64,000 nucleotides of DNA from Fumia sp045645505. GTDB lineage: Bacteria; Bacillota; Clostridia; Oscillospirales; Ruminococcaceae. The DNA is taken from assembly GCA_045645505.1 (NCBI GenBank), contig JAZRIW010000002.1, positions 135,740 through 199,739 of the forward strand, in the 5' to 3' direction. Both the position numbers and the translations under genes were made by a program. Below the pieces are notes generated by a model. It made no database searches. It was not told where the DNA came from and was given only the letters and a program-made list of their open reading frames with translations. Below are positions 26,391-34,434 of the stretch, piece by piece (positions within the stretch are counted from its first letter, which is position 1; every line of letters begins with the position of its first letter).

Positions 26391-27410
26391 ATGCGTGAAC
26401 AATTAGAACAGATTAAACAGATTGCATTAAAGGAAATGGAAAACTGCTTTAGTGCAAAAGAATTAGATGACATCAGAGTTAAGTTTTTAGGTAAAAAAGG
26501 AGAATTAACTGCTATTTTAAAGCAGATGGGTAAGCTTAGTGCAGAAGAGCGTCCTGTAATCGGACAGGTGGCTAACGAAGTGCGTCTGGCATTAGAGGAA
26601 GCACTTGCTTCAAAGCAAAGTGAAATGGCAAAAATCGAAATGAATGCCAAGCTTGAAAAAGAGGTTATAGATGTTACTATGCCGGGCAAGGAGCGTCATA
26701 TAGGCAAGGCACATCCTAATACTATTGTTATGAATCAGATTAAAGAAATTTTTCTTGGAATGGGATTCTTTGTGGCAGAAGGACCTGAAGTTGAGTATGA
26801 CCACTATAATTTTGAGGCGCTCAATATCCCTAAGGACCACCCTGCAAGAGATACTCAGGATACTTTTTATATTTCAGATAATATTGTTTTGCGTACTCAG
26901 ACTTCTCCGGTACAGATTCGTGTTATGGAAAATCAAAAGCCTCCTATCCGTATGATTTCTCCCGGACGCGTTTATCGTTCCGATGCAGTTGATGCAACAC
27001 ATTCACCGCTTTTCCATCAGATTGAAGGAATGGTAATTGACAAAGGCGTTACAATGGCAGACCTTAAAGGTACATTGGAAACTTTCCTTAAGAAACTTTA
27101 TGGAGAAAAAGCGAAATTGCGTTTCAGACCACATCATTTCCCATTTACAGAGCCTTCTGCAGAAGTTGACATTATGTGTTTTGCTTGTAATGGTGAGGGC
27201 TGCCGCTTGTGTAAAGGCGAAGGCTGGATTGAGATATTAGGCTGTGGTATGGTGCATCCTGATGTTCTTAAAGGCTGTGGTATTGACCCTGAGGTTTATA
27301 GTGGATTTGCGTTTGGTTTAGGGCTTGAGCGAATTGTAATGCGTCAGTATGCTATTGATGATTTGCGTTTGCTTTATGAAAATGATTTGCGTTTCTTGAA
27401 CCAATTTTAG
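26391..27410 (+). CDS. pheS: Phenylalanine--tRNA ligase subunit alpha
   Basis: PheS carries the catalytic class II core that attaches Phe to its tRNA. The 339-residue protein has an N-terminal coiled-coil, motif 2 around R-V-Y-R-S-D-A-V-D, F-R-P-H-H-F-P-F-T-E-P-S-A-E-V-D, and motif 3 G-F-A-F-G-L-G-L-E-R. A Cys group C-F-A-C-N-G-E-G-C-R-L-C is present before the G-C-G-M-V-H-P motif. Start ATG follows GGAGGG. It is under T-box control and followed 30 bases later by pheT. Confidence 0.97.
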   Translation: MREQLEQIKQIALKEMENCFSAKELDDIRVKFLGKKGELTAILKQMGKLSAEERPVIGQVANEVRLALEEALASKQSEMAKIEMNAKLEKEVIDVTMPGKERHIGKAHPNTIVMNQIKEIFLGMGFFVAEGPEVEYDHYNFEALNIPKDHPARDTQDTFYISDNIVLRTQTSPVQIRVMENQKPPIRMISPGRVYRSDAVDATHSPLFHQIEGMVIDKGVTMADLKGTLETFLKKLYGEKAKLRFRPHHFPFTEPSAEVDIMCFACNGEGCRLCKGEGWIEILGCGMVHPDVLKGCGIDPEVYSGFAFGLGLERIVMRQYAIDDLRLLYENDLRFLNQF

Positions 27411-27440
27411 TCGTGGCCCGAAAAAAGGAGGAAAAAAGAT

Positions 27441-29816
27441 ATGAATTTATCTATGAGATGGTTAAAAGATTATGTAGATTATAAAGGAACTGCAAAACAG
27501 TTTTCAGATGCAATGACTATGAGTGGTTCCAAAGTTGAAGGTTTTGAAAAAGAAAATGAAGAAATTTCAAATGTAGTGGTAGGAAAGGTTTTAAGCGTTG
27601 AAAAACATCCTGATGCTGACAAGCTTGTTGTGTGTCAGGTTGATATAGGTAAGGAAGAGAATATTCAGATTGTAACAGGTGCGTCAAATGTTGTTCCCGG
27701 TGCTTTGGTGCCTTGCGCATTGGACGGTTCTACACTTCCAAATGGAGTTAAAATTAAAAAAGGAAATCTTCGTGGAGTTTTAAGTCAGGGTATGATGTGT
27801 TCTTTGGGAGAACTTAATCTGACAATTAATGATTTTCCTTATGCAATTGAGGACGGAATTTTCCTCATTGAAGAAGAATGTAATGTGGGCGATGACGTTT
27901 GCGATGCTATTGGTCTTAATGATACTTGTGTTGAATTTGAGATTACATCTAATCGTCCCGATTGTCTTTCGGTAATAGGACTTGCAAGAGAGGCAGCTGC
28001 AACATTCGGTATTGAGGCTGATTTTAAATATCCTGTAGTAAAAGGTGCAGGAGATGATATTAAAAATTATCTTTCTGTATCGGTTGAGAATAAAGACCTT
28101 TGTTACAGATATACTGCAAAGGTTGTAAAAAATGTTAAAATCGGTCCCTCTCCACGTTGGATGCGTGAAAGACTTCGTACAAGTGGTGTTCGTCCTATCA
28201 ATAATCTTGTTGATATTACAAACTACGTTATGCTTGAATATGGACAACCTATGCATGCTTTTGACTTAAAGTATGTAAAGGGAAATAAAATTATTGTACG
28301 TAATGCAAATGAAGGTGAAACCATTACCACTTTAGATGGCCTTGAACGTAATTTGAAAGAAAGTATGCTTGTTATTGCAGATGCTGAAAAGCCTTCTGCA
28401 GTTGCGGGTGTTATGGGTGGTGAATACAGCGGTATCAATGATGATACTAATGTAGTGGTATTTGAGTCCGCTTGTTTTAACGGTACTGCTGTTCGTCGTA
28501 CAGCTAAAGCGTTGGGACTTCGTACAGAGTCTTCTGCCCGTTTTGAAAAAGGACTTGACCCTGATGGAACTACTGTTGCATTACTTCGTGCCTGTGAGCT
28601 TATTGAAATGCTTGGATGCGGTGAAGTTGTAGATGGTATTATTGACGAAAAAGGAAATATCCTTCCCGCTCCGAGAGTACCTTTTGATCCTGAAGGTATT
28701 AACAGATTTTTGGGGACAGATATTCCTGAAAGCAGAATGAGGGAAATTTTAGGCACTTTGGGATTTGTATTTGATAATAATGAGATTATTTCCCCAAGAT
28801 ACCGTATTGATATTCATAACAAAGCTGATATAGCAGAAGAAGTTGCCCGTATCTACGGATATGATAAAATTCCTGTTTCAAAACTCAGAGGCAGCAGTGA
28901 GGGCAGCCTTACAGAAACTCAGAAATATCAGCGTACTATCGAACAGGCTATGCTTTCAATGGGCTGTTATGAAGTTATGACTTTTTCCTTTGTGAGTCCT
29001 AAGGAATACGATAAGATAAATTTAGATAAAGACAGCAACTTGCGTAAATCGGTGAAAATTCTTAATCCCTTGGGTGAAGATACAAGTGTGATGCGTACTT
29101 CTGTGTTGCCTTCTATGCTTGGAGTAATTAAAACAAATTACAATAACCGCAATCCTCAGGGTGCTTTTTATGAAATAGGAAATGAGTATATTCCTACTTC
29201 TTCTGATAAGCTTCCTTATGAAAATCCGCAGGTTACCATCGGATTATATGGAGAAAAAGAAGATTTCTATTCACTTAAAGGAATTGTTGAAGGTCTTTTG
29301 TCTGCGGCAGATATAAAGGACTGGGATATAGTGCCTGTAAGTGATGATCCTACTTTCCACCCCGGACGTACAGCCAAGATTTTAAAAGACGGTGAGGAAT
29401 TGGGAATTTTTGGTGAAATACATCCTATCGTTGCAGAAAATTACGATATTGGCACAAAAGCTTATGTCGGTAAATTTGATTTGAAGAAGATGTTTAAGGT
29501 TTCCGACAGCAAGAAAACATATAAGTCTTTGCCTAAATTCCCTGCATCAACAAGAGATTTATCATTACTTGCTGACAAAACATTGCCTATTATTGAAATT
29601 GAGAAGGCAATAAAACGCGTTATTCCCAACATTCTGGAAGATGTTAAGCTTTTCGATGTTTATGAAGGTGCTCAGGTGCCTGATGGCAAAAAGAGTGTTT
29701 CGTATTCTATTGTTCTGCGTGCTGCAGATCGCACCTTAACTGTTGAAGAATGCGATAATGCTATGAATAAGATCTTTAAAGAATTAAATAAAATTAATGT
29801 TAATTTAAGACAATAA
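27441..29816 (+). CDS. pheT: Phenylalanine--tRNA ligase subunit beta
   Basis: PheT is the 791-residue partner of PheS. It has an N-terminal EMAP-type tRNA-binding domain (about 40-150), B3/4 editing domain with E-I-T-S-N-R-P-D-C, B5 domain, a pseudo-catalytic core and the C-terminal FDX-ACB anticodon-binding domain from about residue 695. AAGGAGG precedes ATG. The pair is an ordinary bacterial heterotetrameric enzyme, expressed from the T-box promoter. Confidence 0.97.
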   Translation: MNLSMRWLKDYVDYKGTAKQFSDAMTMSGSKVEGFEKENEEISNVVVGKVLSVEKHPDADKLVVCQVDIGKEENIQIVTGASNVVPGALVPCALDGSTLPNGVKIKKGNLRGVLSQGMMCSLGELNLTINDFPYAIEDGIFLIEEECNVGDDVCDAIGLNDTCVEFEITSNRPDCLSVIGLAREAAATFGIEADFKYPVVKGAGDDIKNYLSVSVENKDLCYRYTAKVVKNVKIGPSPRWMRERLRTSGVRPINNLVDITNYVMLEYGQPMHAFDLKYVKGNKIIVRNANEGETITTLDGLERNLKESMLVIADAEKPSAVAGVMGGEYSGINDDTNVVVFESACFNGTAVRRTAKALGLRTESSARFEKGLDPDGTTVALLRACELIEMLGCGEVVDGIIDEKGNILPAPRVPFDPEGINRFLGTDIPESRMREILGTLGFVFDNNEIISPRYRIDIHNKADIAEEVARIYGYDKIPVSKLRGSSEGSLTETQKYQRTIEQAMLSMGCYEVMTFSFVSPKEYDKINLDKDSNLRKSVKILNPLGEDTSVMRTSVLPSMLGVIKTNYNNRNPQGAFYEIGNEYIPTSSDKLPYENPQVTIGLYGEKEDFYSLKGIVEGLLSAADIKDWDIVPVSDDPTFHPGRTAKILKDGEELGIFGEIHPIVAENYDIGTKAYVGKFDLKKMFKVSDSKKTYKSLPKFPASTRDLSLLADKTLPIIEIEKAIKRVIPNILEDVKLFDVYEGAQVPDGKKSVSYSIVLRAADRTLTVEECDNAMNKIFKELNKINVNLRQ

Positions 29817-29820
29817 CCCC

Positions 29821-29849
29821 TTGTAAAAATGTAAAAAAAGAGTTATAAT
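29821..29849 (+). promoter_or_regulatory. Promoter of ireB
   Basis: TTGTAA (29821-29826) and TATAAT (29844-29849) are 17 bases apart. Confidence 0.72.
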
Positions 29850-29893
29850 AGATTTAATAAACGGAAGTTTATTAAATTTTGTGAGGTGAGATT

Positions 29894-30139
29894 ATGTACG
29901 ACAAAACAATGACTTTTACTGTCCCTGATGATAAGGAATTGGAGATGCACCGTATTTTAACAGAAGTTTATGATGCATTAAAACAAAAAGGATACAATCC
30001 TATCAGTCAGATAGTAGGTTATATTTTATCGGAGGACCCGACCTATATCACAACTCATAATAATGCGAGAAGTTTAATCAGGAGAATTGATCGCGACGAA
30101 TTGTTGCAGGCGATGGTTAAGTCCTATCTTGCAGATTAA
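29894..30139 (+). CDS. IreB family regulatory phosphoprotein (UPF0297)
   Basis: This 81-residue protein is a clear IreB/YrzL homologue: T-M-T-F-T-V-P-D-D near the N-terminus, and Y-N-P-I-S-Q-I-V-G-Y-I-L-S-E-D-P-T-Y-I. In Enterococcus, IreB is a substrate of the PASTA kinase IreK and lowers cephalosporin resistance; here that role is by homology only. In most Firmicutes ireB is followed by ruvX (yrrK) and a DUF1292 gene. Here DUF1292 lies 730 bases away and ruvX is missing from the interval. Confidence 0.93.
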   Translation: MYDKTMTFTVPDDKELEMHRILTEVYDALKQKGYNPISQIVGYILSEDPTYITTHNNARSLIRRIDRDELLQAMVKSYLAD

Positions 30140-30142
30140 AAG

Positions 30143-30179
30143 TTAAAAGGCTGCAGCAAAATTGCTGCACCCTTTTTTA
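30143..30179 (+). terminator. Terminator after ireB
   Basis: AAAGGCTGCAGCAA / TTGCTGCACCCTTT hairpin with one mismatch, followed by TTTTTT. Confidence 0.85.
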
Positions 30180-30192
30180 GCTATCTGAATGA

Positions 30193-30230
30193 CAAAAGCC
30201 GATGCATCCTACGTGCATCGGCTTATATTC
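30193..30230 (-). terminator. Strong hairpin, probable terminator of a minus-strand RNA
   Basis: AAGCCGATGCA and TGCATCGGCTT form a perfect 11-bp stem. Read on the minus strand it is followed by TTTTG, a modest T tract. It would end transcription from the minus-strand promoter at 30696-30724. Confidence 0.55.
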
Positions 30231-30695
30231 TACATTTTTTAATTTTTACTGTTTTTTAAAATATCTCTTTAATTTTTAACTAAATCCAAATTAAAACACC
30301 GGAAAACACCTCATAAAAATAATTTAATTGTGTTTTTACCATACTGAAATTAGTACATTGGATTCACCATCTTAAATTTATTTTAATTTTATTTGTTTAT
30401 CAGAGCCAATGATATTTATATAAATAAATTAAATAGAAAATAATCAATGGCTATCGTCAATCAAAAGTCTTAACTAAGTGTTTTTAAACCTGAACTTTTA
30501 GTTGTGCAAATGTTATATATAATAATTATTTGAGGTCTTGTTATATAATAAATTTCAGCACAATAAAACTGTTCGTGATAACTGATTTTGATTTACGCTA
30601 TTTCACCATTGACTCTGATGAAACAACAATCTTCACTTTTCATCGGAATCACCTTCTTTTTAAAATTTTCGTGTCTGATTATCTTCTATGGTTAT
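30231..30695 (-). other. Non-coding stretch between ireB and the DUF1292 gene; possible minus-strand transcript
   Basis: About 460 bases of AT-rich DNA have no long reading frame on either strand. A consensus promoter reads into it on the minus strand (30696-30724) and a strong hairpin lies at its far end (30193-30226), which would define an RNA of about 495 nt. The only frame with a good ribosome binding site is 16 codons long (30593-30643). It could be a small RNA, a decayed gene, or an untranslated remnant at the place usually occupied by ruvX. Confidence 0.4.
30593..30643 (-). CDS. Possible 16-residue peptide (minus strand)
   Basis: ATG at 30643 reads M-K-S-E-D-C-C-F-I-R-V-N-G-E-I-A then TAA. 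AAGAAGGTG precedes the ATG by six bases and a consensus minus-strand promoter lies about 50 bases before it. No homologue is recognised. It may be a leader peptide, the first codons of a decayed gene, or chance. Confidence 0.3.
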   Translation of the reverse strand: MKSEDCCFIRVNGEIA

Positions 30696-30724
30696 AATAT
30701 AACAAAACTTTTGTGAAATGTCAA
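30696..30724 (-). promoter_or_regulatory. Minus-strand SigA promoter with no known gene
   Basis: On the minus strand TTGACA (plus 30719-30724) and TATATT (plus 30696-30701) are exactly 17 bases apart. No annotated minus-strand gene lies downstream before ireB. Confidence 0.7.
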
Positions 30725-30802
30725 TAGTTTTTTTGAAAAAAGTTAAAAATTTTTATATTTAATCAATAAACAAATTGTTATTTTTATATTTGCAAAATTC
30801 GC

Positions 30803-30831
30803 TTGACTTTAATCAGTATTGGAAGTAAAAT
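30803..30831 (+). promoter_or_regulatory. Promoter of the DUF1292 gene
   Basis: TTGACT (30803-30808) and TAAAAT (30826-30831) are 17 bases apart, 40 bases before the ATG. Confidence 0.75.
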
Positions 30832-30871
30832 AAAAAGGTAGGGCAAAATTTTAAAATCTTGGAGGATTACT

Positions 30872-31183
30872 ATGTCAGAATATTATGATGAAGCAAATCT
30901 TTATACATTAGTTGATGAGGAAGGCGTAGAGCAGACCTTTGAAATGCTCGACGCTATGGAAGTTGATGATAAACGTTATTTTGCAATGATGCCTGTTTAT
31001 GATGATCCGGAAAAACAGCTTGAAGCAGATGGCGAACTTGTAATTTTAACTTCTGAAATTGTAGGAGATGAGGAGATGCTTGCCTCTATCGACGATGATG
31101 ATGAGTATGAACGAATCGGAAATATGTTTATTGATCGTTTGAATGCTATCTTTGAAGAAGAGGATGAAGAGGAAGAGGAATAA
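30872..31183 (+). CDS. DUF1292 domain-containing protein
   Basis: This 103-residue, very acidic cytosolic protein matches the DUF1292 (YrzB-like) family: L-Y-T-L-V-D-E-E-G-V-E-Q-T-F-E-M-L-D near the start and E-L-V-I-L-T-S-E-I in the middle. The C-terminus is a run of Asp and Glu. Function is unknown; the family is usually cotranscribed with ireB and ruvX, but here it has its own promoter. GGAGG precedes ATG. Confidence 0.88.
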   Translation: MSEYYDEANLYTLVDEEGVEQTFEMLDAMEVDDKRYFAMMPVYDDPEKQLEADGELVILTSEIVGDEEMLASIDDDDEYERIGNMFIDRLNAIFEEEDEEEEE

Positions 31184-31209
31184 TCCAAAAATTACCATTT
31201 AATTACTAC

Positions 31210-31237
31210 TTGATTTTATAAAAAAATTCGGTATAAT
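31210..31237 (+). promoter_or_regulatory. Promoter of the 6S RNA candidate
   Basis: TTGATT (31210-31215) and TATAAT (31232-31237) are 16 bases apart; start expected near 31244. Confidence 0.7.
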
Positions 31238-31244
31238 TTAATTG

Positions 31245-31446
31245 TAAAAGTTTTCTGCCTTGTTCGAGTATGTCATAGTATTTTATAAATCCAACACTCA
31301 TAAATAGGGAATTTGGCTCCTTGTGAAGATTGCAGACCTCCCGATTTTTGGTCGGACGAAGGGAGCGTGAGGCTCAAGGGCGAGTACCCACCTGCTGAAA
31401 AGCGGGTTTATGTTACTGTGCGACGGCAAGGTGGAGCATAAAATCA
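31245..31446 (+). ncRNA. ssrS: 6S RNA (SsrS) candidate
   Basis: An about 200-nt non-coding unit starts at a consensus promoter. Its ends pair (TTTTCTGCCTTG at 31251-31262 with CAAGGTGGAG...AAAA at 31427-31443), forming the long closing stem of 6S RNA. Inside are a large open region and a terminal arm with CCCACCTG...AGCGGG. The position directly upstream of tcdA matches bsrA upstream of yrvM in Bacillus subtilis as I recall. 6S RNA sequesters SigA holoenzyme in stationary phase. Identification is by structure and synteny, not search. Confidence 0.7.
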
Positions 31447-31461
31447 ATCCTGCATAGCAGG

Positions 31462-31496
31462 TTATATCCTCCGTTTAAACACGGAGGATATTTTTA
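31462..31496 (+). terminator. Terminator after the 6S RNA candidate
   Basis: TATCCTCCGT / ACGGAGGATA hairpin around TTAAAC or similar, followed by TTTTT. A smaller CCTGC/GCAGG hairpin lies just upstream (31449-31461). Confidence 0.85.
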
Positions 31497-31511
31497 AAGG
31501 AAGGATGTTTT

Positions 31512-32228
31512 ATGGAAGATTGGCTTTTGCGTCAACGCCTTGTTATAGGGCAAGAAGCCTGTGACAAGCTAAAGACCGGTACAGTTGCTGTTATAGGTCT
31601 TGGTGGTGTTGGGAGTGCTTGCGTTGAAGCACTTTGCCGATGTGGAGTGGGAAGACTAATTTTAGTTGACCATGACAAGGTTGATGTTACTAATATAAAC
31701 AGACAGCTTATCGCTTTAAGAAGTACTGTTGGGGTTAATAAAACTAAAGCTTGTAAAGAAAGAGTTCTCGACATAAATCCAGAGTGCGAGGTTATTACAC
31801 TTGATGTGTTTTATAATGAAGATACATCTTCTGAGATTTTTTCTTTAAAACCTGATTATGTGGTTGATTGTATAGACACTGTTTCGTCTAAAATTCATTT
31901 GGCAGTAACTTGCAAAGAGAAAGAAATTCCGCTTTTGATGTGCCTTGGCACGGGAAATCGTCTTGATCCGTCTCTTTTCAGGATAGGAGATATAAAGGAG
32001 ACTGCTCAAAATGGTGCAGGTTGTGGACTTGCAAGGGCTGTAAGGCGTGAACTTAATAAATATAAAATTGATAAACAAACAGTTTTGTATTCTTCAGAAC
32101 CTTATGTAAAGTGTGTTATTTCTGATAGTGAAACCGGAAAAAATGCCCCGGGAAGTATTTCTTTTTGTCCGCCGGTTGCAGGTTATATGCTTGCTTCTAA
32201 GGTAATAAGAGATTTAATAGAAAAATAA
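31512..32228 (+). CDS. tcdA: tRNA threonylcarbamoyladenosine dehydratase
   Basis: TcdA (CsdL/YgdL/YrvM) uses ATP to cyclise t6A37 of tRNA to ct6A. The 238-residue ThiF/E1-like protein has the nucleotide loop V-I-G-L-G-G-V-G-S (about 27-35), D-H-D-K-V-D-V-T-N-I-N-R-Q, and the conserved C-T-G-N-R-L-D-P-type segment (L-G-T-G-N-R-L-D-P). Start ATG follows AAGGAAGG. The 6S RNA candidate is immediately upstream and a strong terminator follows, so it is monocistronic or read from the 6S promoter by read-through. Confidence 0.92.
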   Translation: MEDWLLRQRLVIGQEACDKLKTGTVAVIGLGGVGSACVEALCRCGVGRLILVDHDKVDVTNINRQLIALRSTVGVNKTKACKERVLDINPECEVITLDVFYNEDTSSEIFSLKPDYVVDCIDTVSSKIHLAVTCKEKEIPLLMCLGTGNRLDPSLFRIGDIKETAQNGAGCGLARAVRRELNKYKIDKQTVLYSSEPYVKCVISDSETGKNAPGSISFCPPVAGYMLASKVIRDLIEK

Positions 32229-32268
32229 AGTGAGTATTTAAAAATTTTTAAATACTCACTTTTTATAT
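32227..32268 (+). terminator. Terminator after tcdA
   Basis: AAAGTGAGTATTTAAAAA pairs with TTTTTAAATACTCACTTT, followed by more T. Confidence 0.9.
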
Positions 32269-32313
32269 TTTTACTATTTCGTGGCAAACTATAAAAAATG
32301 TGAGGGTAAAGAT

Positions 32314-32661
32314 ATGAAAAAGAGATTTTATTTTTTAGGACTTGTAGCCGGGTTTTTAAACGGACTTTTCGGTTCAGGTGGTGGAACAGTAGTAGTTCCT
32401 ATGTTAAAAGGTGCTGAAATTGAAGATAAAAAATGTCACGCTACATCAATAGCTATAATTTTACCGCTTAGTTTTTTCAGTACGGTTTTTTTAATGTGGG
32501 GAATGAGCTTTGATTTTAAAAAAGCTTTTAATTATCTGCCTTTTGGAATAGTGGGTGCCGTGATTGGCTCAGTTTTACTTAAAAAAATACCGAATGGGCT
32601 ATTAAAGAAAATTTTTGGCGGTATTATAATTTTTTCAGCAGTGCGGTTGCTGATGAAATAA
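32314..32661 (+). CDS. Half-size TauE/SafE (TSUP) membrane protein, first of a pair
   Basis: At 115 residues this is half of a normal TSUP transporter. It holds the family's signature loop (F-L-N-G-L-F-G-S-G-G-G-T-V-V-V-P-M-L) near the N-terminus and about four hydrophobic segments. ATG at 32314 with GAGGG upstream is preferred to a GTG at 32281 lacking a ribosome binding site. TSUP proteins move sulfonates, sulfite or other small anions. It lies 11 bases before a second half-size TSUP gene, so the two probably assemble together. Confidence 0.82.
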   Translation: MKKRFYFLGLVAGFLNGLFGSGGGTVVVPMLKGAEIEDKKCHATSIAIILPLSFFSTVFLMWGMSFDFKKAFNYLPFGIVGAVIGSVLLKKIPNGLLKKIFGGIIIFSAVRLLMK

Positions 32662-32672
32662 GGAGAGAAATT

Positions 32673-33044
32673 ATGGAGTGGTTAGTTGTGATTTTAGTTT
32701 CGTTGCTTTCGGGGATAACTGCTTCAATGGGATTGGGAGGCGGATTTGTTCTGCTTATATATCTTACTGCTTTTGCAGGAATTCCTCAGATGGAGGCACA
32801 GTTTATAAATTTAATGTTTTTTCTGCCGATAGGCACTTTGTCCCTTTGGTTTCATAAGAAAAATAATCTGATTGAGAAAAAGGCTATATTACCTTCGGCT
32901 TTAACGGGAATAGTGGGTGTAGCTTTGGGAGTTGTGGCGGCTAAGTTTTTGGGTAATGAAATTCTTTCTAAAATTTTTGCTGTTTTCCTTATATTTATAG
33001 GTGTAAGAGAAATTTTTTCAAAGGCTAAAAGAGAAAGTAATTAA
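32673..33044 (+). CDS. Half-size TauE/SafE (TSUP) membrane protein, second of a pair
   Basis: This 123-residue protein has its own copy of the TSUP signature (L-L-S-G-I-T-A-S-M-G-L-G-G-G-F-V-L-L) and four hydrophobic segments, ending in a basic tail. AAGGAGAG precedes ATG. It is not a frameshifted continuation of the preceding gene: each half has its own N-terminal signature and start signals. The pair probably forms the two pseudo-symmetric halves of one transporter. Substrate unknown. Confidence 0.82.
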   Translation: MEWLVVILVSLLSGITASMGLGGGFVLLIYLTAFAGIPQMEAQFINLMFFLPIGTLSLWFHKKNNLIEKKAILPSALTGIVGVALGVVAAKFLGNEILSKIFAVFLIFIGVREIFSKAKRESN

Positions 33045-33060
33045 AATTTGTAAAAAAGTA

Positions 33061-33089
33061 TTGCTTTTTTAAAAAAGGTATGCTATAAT
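33061..33089 (+). promoter_or_regulatory. Promoter of tRNA-Pro
   Basis: TTGCTT (33061-33066) and TATAAT (33084-33089) are 17 bases apart, ending 12 bases before the tRNA. Confidence 0.75.
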
Positions 33090-33101
33090 ATCAAATGTTG
33101 T

Positions 33102-33178
33102 CTGGGTGTGGCGCAGATTGGTAGCGCGCTACCTTGGGGTGGTAGAGGCCGCAAGTTCAAATCTTGTCACTCAGACCA
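33102..33178 (+). tRNA. tRNA-Pro (anticodon GGG)
   Basis: A 77-base tRNA: acceptor CTGGGTG / CACTCAG, D stem GCGC/GCGC, anticodon stem CTACC/GGTAG with loop TTGGGGT (anticodon GGG), T stem GCAAG/CTTGT with TTCAAAT, discriminator A and encoded CCA. It reads CCC and CCU. It stands alone between its own promoter and terminator. Confidence 0.96.
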
Positions 33179-33180
33179 GA

Positions 33181-33214
33181 AAAAACGACTTGTTTCGGCA
33201 AGTCGTTTTTTCTA
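33181..33214 (+). terminator. Terminator after tRNA-Pro
   Basis: AAAAAACGACTTG / CAAGTCGTTTTTT around TTTCGG, a perfect 13-bp stem ending in T. Confidence 0.92.
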
Positions 33215-33299
33215 TATCCTGAAAGCTTTATGCCACTTAGATATAATCTATTGAACAAATGAGAATTTGACGAAAAATACGGGGTGGATTTATAGTCCA

Positions 33300-33328
33300 T
33301 TGAAGGCTAACTTTGTTTGATGTAGAAT
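33300..33328 (+). promoter_or_regulatory. Probable promoter of the membrane-bound XRE regulator
   Basis: TTGAAG (33300-33305) and TAGAAT (33323-33328) are 17 bases apart, 21 bases before the ATG. A TTGACG lies at 33268 as a possible second promoter. Confidence 0.55.
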
Positions 33329-33349
33329 GATGGGTGGAGGTGAACCGAT

Positions 33350-34354
33350 ATGACTGATAAAAAAACATTTGGCTTATTTATAAAAGCTAAACGGATCGAG
33401 AAAAATTATTCACAAAAAGATTTGGCAGAACTGCTGTTTGTTACCGAGGGTGCGGTGAGTAAATGGGAGAGAGGGGTGTCATATCCTGATATTACGTTGA
33501 TTTCAGATATTTGCAGTGCCCTTGATATAAGTGAACACGAATTGGTTACTGCATCTACAGACACGGACACACGAAGAATGAAGCACGAAGCAAAGAAATT
33601 CCGTGTGATTCGTGGCACATGGTTCTGGGTTCCCACTATCTCTTATGCTGTTGCATTGCTTATTTGCTTTATTTGCAATCTTGCAGTCAATCGCACTTTG
33701 TCCTGGTTCTTTATCGTATTAACTTCACTCCTTTGTGCATATTCATTTATTCCGACTTTTACGTTGTTTTTTAAGTCAAAGAAATTGCTTACTTTTACTG
33801 TGACAAGTTTTTTATCGATTTGTTTATTATTATATACCTGTGCGGTATATACCGACGGGTTATATTGGTTTCCCGTGGCCTTCATTGGCATACTGATGGG
33901 ATACATATTGCTTTTCGGAACAATTTTACTATCAAAAACAAGACTGTCTCGTTTTAAATTTGTTATAGCTTTTACGGCTGTTTTGGTGCTGACAATACTG
34001 CTTCTTTTATGCATTTACAGTTGGCAACCTTTCATGCTTGTGCCTGCAATTTTTATAACGATTTATGCATATATTCCTGTGATCTTATGCACTGTGATTT
34101 GTATGTTTTCTTTTGATGGGTTTCTTAAGGCAGGTATCTGCACGATTATAGCGTCTTTAGTGTATTACTGTATGGGGTATGTCACAAATGCATTGTTCGG
34201 ATTGAACGAAAACTATTATGAAATAGATTTTTACAACTGGGCTCAATGTGTTACAGGAAATGTTCACTTGATTGTTATAACAGTAATGTTGTTTATTAGC
34301 ACTGTTTTGTTTATAATCGGTTTTTTTAGAGCTTATAAAAATATAAAACGATAA
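33350..34354 (+). CDS. XRE-type HTH regulator fused to a multi-pass membrane domain
   Basis: Residues about 5-65 of 334 form an HTH_3 domain (K-N-Y-S-Q-K-D-L-A-E-L-L-F-V-T-E-G-A-V-S-K-W-E-R-G). After a charged linker there are about eight hydrophobic segments to the C-terminus. Such HTH-membrane fusions in Firmicutes often sense membrane-active compounds or regulate a nearby transporter, but no transporter neighbour is present. GGAGGTG precedes ATG. The higher use of C and G at third positions than in neighbours hints at a separate origin; this is a weak impression. Confidence 0.8.
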   Translation: MTDKKTFGLFIKAKRIEKNYSQKDLAELLFVTEGAVSKWERGVSYPDITLISDICSALDISEHELVTASTDTDTRRMKHEAKKFRVIRGTWFWVPTISYAVALLICFICNLAVNRTLSWFFIVLTSLLCAYSFIPTFTLFFKSKKLLTFTVTSFLSICLLLYTCAVYTDGLYWFPVAFIGILMGYILLFGTILLSKTRLSRFKFVIAFTAVLVLTILLLLCIYSWQPFMLVPAIFITIYAYIPVILCTVICMFSFDGFLKAGICTIIASLVYYCMGYVTNALFGLNENYYEIDFYNWAQCVTGNVHLIVITVMLFISTVLFIIGFFRAYKNIKR

Positions 34355-34399
34355 AATCTAATTCATTAAACAGATTGGGATGTTTTTTGGGAAAAATAC

Positions 34400-34428
34400 T
34401 TGTCAAAAATAAAAAAAGATGATAAACT
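34400..34428 (+). promoter_or_regulatory. Promoter of the hydrogenase maturation operon
   Basis: TTGTCA (34400-34405) and TAAACT (34423-34428) are 17 bases apart. The start would be near 34435, leaving a leader of about 170 nt before the first gene. Confidence 0.6.
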
Positions 34429-34434
34429 TAAGTT

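Noticed and set aside
32314..33044. Frameshifted single TauE/SafE gene
   Set aside because: Each half has its own ribosome binding site, start codon, family signature and an 11-base gap, so they are two genes.
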